Positions 16,901 to 20,599 of a stretch of 20,599 nt of DNA are shown piece after piece. Position 1 is the first letter of the stretch; each line of letters opens with the position of its first letter. The translations under genes were made by a program, and so were the position numbers. The DNA is taken from NCBI GenBank assembly GCA_902768605.1, contig CACXLY010000043.1:1-20599 (forward strand), given 5' to 3'. The notes beneath the pieces were generated by a model. It saw only the letters and a program-made list of their open reading frames with translations. It ran no database searches and was not told the DNA's origin. This DNA is from an uncultured Bacteroidales bacterium (GTDB lineage Bacteria; Bacteroidota; Bacteroidia; Bacteroidales; Bacteroidaceae).

Positions 16901-18507
16901 TCATGAAGGAAATGACGATGGAGTTCACCCTCGATGAAGCAGCCGACATTCAGGTGGGCATCCGCACCAGCAACATGTTGAAGTCTGGCAGCCGTGCCAC
17001 CTCCAACCAGGGACGTTTCCGCACAGACTATTTCCGCCTTTACGCCATAACCGAGAAGCATGTCCACAACTATACCCACAACGGCATCTGCACTTGCGAC
17101 GGACCGGAACGCTTCGAGACACCCGAGAAGTCGGGCTCGTACTATCTCCTCGACAATGCCGGCAAGGTGGAATGGTTCTCGAACCAGGTGGCAGCCAATG
17201 GCGGCTCGACGGCCTACTATGCCCGCCTGACTGCAGACATCGACTTCGAACGCGAGGTGAACCTGCATCTGCCCATCGGCAAGACAAGGGGAAACAAGTT
17301 CAAGGGCGTCTTCGACGGACAGGGCCACCGCATCAAGAACATGGTCATCTATCGACCCGCCGACGAGGCACAAGGCTTCTTCGGCTACCTTCAGGGCAAT
17401 TCGTCCTGCACAGTCAAGAACCTCATCATCGACAAGAGCTGTTCCGTCATAGCGTTCACGAAAGCAGCCGGACTGGCCGGTTCGTGCCAGAACACAGGCG
17501 CTACCATCACCATCGAGAACTGCGTGAACGAAGCCGACGTCACCGTATCAGGGCAAGATGCAGCAGGCATCATCGGCGGACAGAACGACACGAACCCCCG
17601 CTTCATTATCCGGGGCTGCGTCAACACCGGCAACATCACTTCCACACATGCCAGCCCTTATGCCGGAGGACTCTGCTGCTACCTGGGGAACAACGAGAAC
17701 ACCATCGAGAACTTCATCAACCTGGGCAGCGTGACCGGTCACCTCGGAGGCAACATCGGCCGCATGATGGGCAGCGTGAAAGGCATCATCGACCTCTCGG
17801 ATACAGAGGACAAGACTCAGGGCATCGTGGAGGGTCTCACTTCCGATGACATCGCAAGCGGCGTGCTGACCTATTATGCAAATAAAGAGGCAGGCAAGGA
17901 AGTCTTCTTCCAGACACTCGGCGAAGACAACTATCCCGTTCCTTTCAGCACAAGCCAGTCAGTCAAGCAGATAAGCGTCAGCGAGACCGGCCACGCCACC
18001 TATGTGGCAGAAGGCAATGTGCAGTTCCCCTCGCCGCTTCAAGCCTACACAATCGTTTCTGTAAGCAACGACTACGCCCATTTGTCCGAAGCCATCACCG
18101 AGGCTCCCATCGGCGAACCAGTCCTGGTGAAGGGAGCAGAGGGCAAGTACTGCTACAATCCCGTCGCATCGGCGGCCAGTCCCGCCATCAACATGCTTCA
18201 GGCAGCAACAGCAGATATCCTTTGCGACGGCACACAATTCAGTCTTGCAGACGGAGAAGACGGCATCGGCTTCTACAGAGCCACCATAGGAAGCACCCTC
18301 GCTGCAGGCGAAGCATATCTCCCTCTTTCAGGCGACGAAGTGAAACCCTTCTACGGATTGGAATTCAACGATGCGACAGCCATCAAGTCAGTTGATGCCG
18401 GACGAGGCACAGCAAATGTTTACAATATTCGAGGGCAGCAAATATCAAATAGCAGATTGCCCCAGGGCGTCATCATCTTGAACAACAAGAAAGTGGTAAA
18501 CAAATAA
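13912..18507 (+). CDS. GH115-like multidomain T9SS-secreted glycosidase
   Basis: A 1531-residue protein starting with GTG (13912); the ATG two bases earlier is out of frame and stops at once. Signal peptide: 1-20. Residues about 25-550 resemble GH115 alpha-glucuronidases: LHGKDMRGTIYAIYSFSEKI (117-136), GVPPLWYW (138-145), VLTSHHM (235-241), FYDEISSLLAKG (350-361) and FSVVNAGNVREFLMEMA (438-454). Where GH115 enzymes usually have a DDN motif after the LLW-type strand, this one reads LWTFVAGRRDHYP (372-384), so it is divergent and activity is uncertain. A helical region follows (565-680), then a beta-rich module with ricin-like look (685-825), a galactose-binding-like CBM region (840-1045), and GLUG-like repeats (about 1130-1320). 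The last 30 residues, from NVYNIRGQQ, match the T9SS sorting domain. Its neighbour is the sulfatase. Confidence 0.8.
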   Translation: MKKFFLILFFLPIVALICAQELGGNIVIEKDNAWIRVPANEKSQVMLAVQALQKDFKKVMNFTPAIVQSGETGTGLRIVVVNDENPDGRALIDNPRDLDDFESHRVYVDQPSGSIVLHGKDMRGTIYAIYSFSEKILGVPPLWYWCSWQPEVKQSIQMPANYDYFCPSPQVRYRAWFPNDQDLFIPWRRKSTDNNERWLETMLRLKLNTVEYTATCTNNGTLNNEALLYKKYGLVLTSHHMVALNNSFSNWDNYWKNVRHTTPPTLSVNDLTSLKEFWQYSINCVMNSDVENLWQVAFRGKTDQPFWEIFSDAPTSESERGRIISQMVKIQYDMICESTGDPNPFVRMTFYDEISSLLAKGYITPPVATNMLWTFVAGRRDHYPFDDLVNWQNTDNVKLGYYMNLQFYSTGAHLAPAEGPWKMEDNYRYVESKGPLTFSVVNAGNVREFLMEMAANAAMMWNSETYNTNDFLLQYCKQYFGEAHAQEIADLYHDFYYSYWCQKKSDFLGGFDRQYIFQDLRHERAIKQINDKWNSYTPNPLTDIGYESIPGRSFRIEGSHQVDSIIAGTAREMVAFADVASRCDAIINQIPEAQRTFFYDNLSAYAHYMSHVSACLHYFTLAYKSKTNRYDNLELSLAEMKAAKKALTDSQHDIFSTWYASDDKFAMDAKIEMIQHRLDETLPFTIEAGKAYTIACRNDNNLFVQEGGSDILQLGAMSDNACWEFVSTGKPNCFYVKNLKTGRYAQACSTSTEVSITMGETPVEYAIVDCSEQEGSHCFGFTSTNMSVTDFTAGSIGWNWKGDNTVQTYAAVAGTSHRSFWKLNETTYTDPNQQEDEDLTALISNNDFEETTGMIVDGTNFRGIPTGWHGWGMKGSQEYTQEPGVNNTTLLPKTSYGSNGGCSSSRHGEKSYWVNCTPMPDDFKLYQTISLPAGTYRIQCLLAPMSTGDDFLTNLRLFAGDNACYFGSSDKYNANLGPETNRTFMGYTATLDGSDPVMKEMTMEFTLDEAADIQVGIRTSNMLKSGSRATSNQGRFRTDYFRLYAITEKHVHNYTHNGICTCDGPERFETPEKSGSYYLLDNAGKVEWFSNQVAANGGSTAYYARLTADIDFEREVNLHLPIGKTRGNKFKGVFDGQGHRIKNMVIYRPADEAQGFFGYLQGNSSCTVKNLIIDKSCSVIAFTKAAGLAGSCQNTGATITIENCVNEADVTVSGQDAAGIIGGQNDTNPRFIIRGCVNTGNITSTHASPYAGGLCCYLGNNENTIENFINLGSVTGHLGGNIGRMMGSVKGIIDLSDTEDKTQGIVEGLTSDDIASGVLTYYANKEAGKEVFFQTLGEDNYPVPFSTSQSVKQISVSETGHATYVAEGNVQFPSPLQAYTIVSVSNDYAHLSEAITEAPIGEPVLVKGAEGKYCYNPVASAASPAINMLQAATADILCDGTQFSLADGEDGIGFYRATIGSTLAAGEAYLPLSGDEVKPFYGLEFNDATAIKSVDAGRGTANVYNIRGQQISNSRLPQGVIILNNKKVVNK

Positions 18508-18529
18508 AAAAAGTATTTTTCACGTTCGC

Positions 18530-20017
18530 ATGAAACTGTCCGGTCTGTTGCTTCTCTCCCCCGTTTGCTGTTTGGCTCAAAAGCAAGTCAGGCCAAACAT
18601 ACTCATTGCCATTGCCGACGACCAGGCCTATCCCCATGCCTCGGCTTACAGCTCGACATGGATACACACGCCAGCTTTCGACCGTGTCGCTTCCGAAGGA
18701 CTGCTTTTCAGCAATTGCTATGCAAGTTCCCCTGGCAGCAGCCCTTCGCGAGCCAGCATGCTTACAGGCCTTTTCCCATGGCAGATAGAGGAAGCAGGCA
18801 CACATGCCAGCAGTTTCCCATCGAGATATGTCTGCTATACCGATGTCCTGCATGAGGCCGGCTATCATGTAGGTTATACAGGAAAAGGGTGGGGGCCGGG
18901 CGACTGGAAAGTGTCGGGCCGAACACAGAACCCAGCAGGACCGGAATATAACCGGCATCGGCTCGAGCCACCGGTCAAGGGTATTTCGGATATAGACTAC
19001 TCAGCCAACTTCCGAGCCTTTCTCGATACCCTTCCGCCCGACCAACCATTCTGCTTCTGGTATGGAGCCAACGAGCCACATCGCCCATACACACGTGATG
19101 CCTGGAAAAAGAGCGGCAAGACGGAAGCCAGTGCAGAAGTGCCAGCCTACCTGCCTGATGTGAAAGAAGTCCGTGGAGACCTGCTCGACTATGCCTTCGA
19201 AATAGAATGGTTCGACAGCCACCTCCTGCAAATCATTCAGGAACTGGAGAGGCGCGGCATGATGCAGAACACCATTATTATCGTGACGGCCGACAACGGA
19301 CTGCCCTTTCCCAGCGCCAAGGCCAATTGCTATGATGCCGGCATCCATGTCCCGCTGGCCATTTGCTGGCAGGGGCACACCCTTCGTCACGGCTTAGAGC
19401 AGACAACAGTCAGCCTGACAGACATCTTTCCCACCATTATGGAGCTGACAGGAACTCCGCACACCGCAATCCCACTTTCCGGCCAGAGCCTCGCACCCCT
19501 GCTTGGCATAGGAGAGAGCAAATACCAGCCCCATGAAATCTACAGCGGAAGGGAGCGGCATTCCTATGCCCGACCGAACAACTGGGGCTATCCCATTCGC
19601 AGCATGCGGCAGGGGAAGTATCTGCTCATACACAATTACCATCCCGAGCGAATGCCCGCAGGAGATGCCCTTCCGCAGGGAGAGAGCAACCCCGTGAACG
19701 GCTATTGCGACATAGACGGCTCGCCATCCAAGAAGTTCATCATAGAGCATCGTGCAGACTCAGCCTTTGTCCCTTATTTCCGTCATGCAGCCCAGCTGCG
19801 TCCTGAGTATGAGCTATACGACGTCGAATGCGACCCGGACTGCATGAACAATCTGGCAGAAGCACCATCCTGCAGAAGAGTCTTGAAGCAGATGAAGAAG
19901 AAGCTGTCCCGTTCACTTCGTCGAATGCACGACAGCCGGACAGGCAAGAACCCCGAAATATGGGAGTCCTATCCGCGCCTGAGAGGACCGATGAGGAGCT
20001 TCCCTGAAGAAAATTGA
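18530..20017 (+). CDS. Serine-type sulfatase, exported
   Basis: A 495-residue family S1 sulfatase with signal peptide 1-17. The formylglycine signature is SSPSRASMLTG: S70 is the residue to be oxidised, so maturation needs an anaerobic sulfatase-maturing enzyme (anSME), which is not in this window. Metal-binding residues visible are D30-D31 in IADDQ and D255-N256 in TADNG; H184 in NEPHRPY, K264 and H273 in DAGIHVPL are the expected sulfate-binding positions. NEPHRPY and TADNGLPF resemble the heparan N-sulfatase-like group, but substrate cannot be read from sequence alone. The ATG is 22 bp after the GH115-like stop without a terminator, so the two are probably one operon and may act on the same glycan. 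Confidence 0.93.
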   Translation: MKLSGLLLLSPVCCLAQKQVRPNILIAIADDQAYPHASAYSSTWIHTPAFDRVASEGLLFSNCYASSPGSSPSRASMLTGLFPWQIEEAGTHASSFPSRYVCYTDVLHEAGYHVGYTGKGWGPGDWKVSGRTQNPAGPEYNRHRLEPPVKGISDIDYSANFRAFLDTLPPDQPFCFWYGANEPHRPYTRDAWKKSGKTEASAEVPAYLPDVKEVRGDLLDYAFEIEWFDSHLLQIIQELERRGMMQNTIIIVTADNGLPFPSAKANCYDAGIHVPLAICWQGHTLRHGLEQTTVSLTDIFPTIMELTGTPHTAIPLSGQSLAPLLGIGESKYQPHEIYSGRERHSYARPNNWGYPIRSMRQGKYLLIHNYHPERMPAGDALPQGESNPVNGYCDIDGSPSKKFIIEHRADSAFVPYFRHAAQLRPEYELYDVECDPDCMNNLAEAPSCRRVLKQMKKKLSRSLRRMHDSRTGKNPEIWESYPRLRGPMRSFPEEN

Positions 20018-20125
20018 TATTTCCAAAGTCTTCAATCTTTCTGTGACCTGCAATAGCTTATCTCTCGAAAACGCTTGTTGCGGTTGTTGCGGTTGTTGTG
20101 GTTGTTGCGGCCAAGTTTTAATCTG
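20018..20125. repeat. Spacer with four 9-bp tandem repeats
   Basis: Four units close to GTTGTTGCG run from 20074 to 20109 (CTTGTTGCG, GTTGTTGCG, GTTGTTGTG, GTTGTTGCG). The rest of the spacer shows no gene and no clear terminator for the sulfatase operon. Confidence 0.7.
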
Positions 20126-20305
20126 CTAAAAGTCAATGCCGTACTGCAAATATATCCACCGAACTGCCCGGGGATGCAGCAAGTGAGTGGTGGGTTTCAC
20201 GCCAAAGCGAGACAATCTGCTACGGTTCTCTTTAAGCCATCGCAGGAAAGTCCTGCGGCTCACTCCAGCAGCATCGGCAAGTTCATATTTATAAGCGCTT
20301 TTCAT
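20126..20305 (-). CDS. 59-residue helix-turn-helix protein
   Basis: The minus-strand frame encodes 59 residues starting MKSAYKYELADAAGVSRR and ending QYGIDF. Residues 6-24 (KYELADAAGVSRRTFLRWL) form a helix-turn-helix like those of small Bacteroidota DUF4248-type or terminase/MerR-like proteins, followed by a basic middle (KENRSRLSRFG) and a C-terminal helix. It is clearly paralogous to the partial protein at 20463, with shared YKxELAxAxGVSxxTFxRWL. The start and length are supported by that alignment. Likely a DNA-binding protein; the target is unknown. It faces away from the element at 20320-20433, whose left end could carry its promoter: TATCATTG on the minus strand differs from the -7 consensus at one position. 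Confidence 0.8.
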   Translation of the reverse strand: MKSAYKYELADAAGVSRRTFLRWLKENRSRLSRFGVKPTTHLLHPRAVRWIYLQYGIDF

Positions 20306-20319
20306 GGTAGATATTGTTT

Positions 20320-20433
20320 GGCAATGATATAGTAGTTGGCACGCTTTTTGGATAAGTGTAAGAGCTTAGTTGAGGAAGGCTGAAGGCTGAACCGAGGTTC
20401 AAGCTTCCATCATGCCAACTGCTATAATATTTG
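20320..20433. mobile_element. MITE/REP-like element, copy B, short form
   Basis: The left end GGCAATGATATAGTAGTTGGC (written as GGCAATGATATAG plus TAGTTGGC, 20320-20340) and right end GCCAACTGCTATAATATTTG (20414-20433) are inverted copies matching at 15 of 19 aligned positions. The left about 80 bp match the element at 7497, and the right end matches that element's right end. Copy B lacks the hairpin-rich core of about 200 bp, so it is either an internal deletion or the basic form. It lies exactly between two divergent paralogous HTH genes. Confidence 0.65.
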
Positions 20434-20458
20434 TATATCTCTCATTTTCGTACCTTTG
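20430..20458 (+). promoter_or_regulatory. Promoter of the downstream HTH gene, partly inside the element end
   Basis: TTTG at 20430-20433, the last bases of the element, and TACCTTTG at 20451-20458 form -33 and -7 elements with a 17-bp spacer, slightly short of the usual 19-20. The -7 box ends only 4 bp before the ATG at 20463, so the transcript would be leaderless or nearly so. Confidence 0.5.
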
Positions 20459-20462
20459 CAGC

Positions 20463-20599
20463 ATGAAAGCGATGTATAAGAATGAGCTGGCAAATGCCGT
20501 AGGAGTGAGTTGCAATACCTTCCGTCGTTGGTTGAGTGGTAAACGCAGCAAGTTGGCAGAATTGGGTGCGAGTCCTCGCGGCCAGTTGTTGCCGCCTCG
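20463..20599 (+). CDS. Helix-turn-helix protein, partial (cut by window end)
   Basis: The frame from ATG 20463 is open to the window edge (45 codons) and encodes MKAMYKNELANAVGVSCN, then TFRRWLSGKRSKLAELGASP and GQLLPP. It aligns throughout with the 59-residue protein on the opposite strand at 20126-20305, including the helix-turn-helix (YKNELANAVGVSCNTFRRWL) and the LLxP after the basic middle, so about 15 residues are probably missing. The alignment supports the start at 20463 rather than the ATG at 20472. A short DNA-binding protein is the best call; partners may lie beyond the window. Confidence 0.75.
   Translation, partial: MKAMYKNELANAVGVSCNTFRRWLSGKRSKLAELGASPRGQLLPP

Noticed and set aside
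353..20017. A complete polysaccharide utilisation locus
   Set aside because: No SusC/SusD pair or hybrid two-component/ECF regulator is present, and housekeeping genes separate the glycan enzymes.
20075..20332. Plus-strand 85-codon frame
   Set aside because: It is opposite the HTH gene at 20126-20305, which has a recognisable motif and a paralogue; the plus frame begins in a microsatellite.

Overview
The window looks like chromosomal DNA of a Bacteroidota member, most likely Prevotellaceae or a close relative. The evidence is: Bacteroidota-type promoters (TAnnTTTG -7 boxes) before most transcription units; almost no Shine-Dalgarno sequences; a PorT-type outer-membrane protein and a protein ending in a type IX secretion (T9SS) sorting domain; lipoproteins and exported enzymes typical of glycan degraders; and GC-rich genes separated by very AT-rich, repeat-filled spacers. 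No tRNA, rRNA, CRISPR array, integrase or transposase gene was seen.

Layout. 1-352: AT-rich upstream region with a 17-bp direct repeat, heptamer arrays and a promoter. 353-2212 (+): GxGYxYP-family putative glycoside hydrolase. 2345-5947 (-): unusual fusion of a GH67-type alpha-glucuronidase core with an SGNH/SASA acetylesterase; a 28-bp inverted repeat separates these convergent genes. 6196-7131 (-): Tat-exported metallo-beta-lactamase-fold hydrolase. 7132-7860: gene-free, with a five-unit 22-bp tandem array between two 10-bp palindromes, then a 0.3-kb MITE/REP-like element. 7914-8282 (-): rplS (ribosomal protein L19). 8557-10215 (+): a 5'-nucleotidase split into two exported proteins, C-domain gene first. 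10297-10461 (-): 54-residue 2[4Fe-4S] ferredoxin. 10639-12302 (+): porT plus a lipoprotein. 12369-13553 (-): exported cupin with two carboxymuconolactone-decarboxylase-like domains. 13912-20017 (+): 1531-residue GH115-like T9SS substrate followed by a serine-type sulfatase, probably one operon. 20126-20599: two paralogous short helix-turn-helix genes, divergent, with a second copy of the 7.5-kb element between them; the last gene runs off the window.

How the genes work together. The GH67-esterase, GH115-like protein, sulfatase and GxGYxYP protein suggest breakdown of acetylated and possibly sulfated glucuronate-bearing glycans (for example glucuronoxylan), but there is no SusC/SusD pair or PUL regulator in the window, so this is not a complete polysaccharide utilisation locus. 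PorT and the sorting domain of the GH115-like protein belong to the same export route. The rest is housekeeping.

The least ordinary features are non-coding. Locus-specific seven-base repeats fill most spacers, and in two cases reach a start codon or the signal-peptide part of a gene. The dispersed element with inverted ends occurs twice, once between the two HTH paralogues. No fully new gene system is proven; the HTH pair plus element (20126-20599) and the 7289-7820 region are the best candidates.
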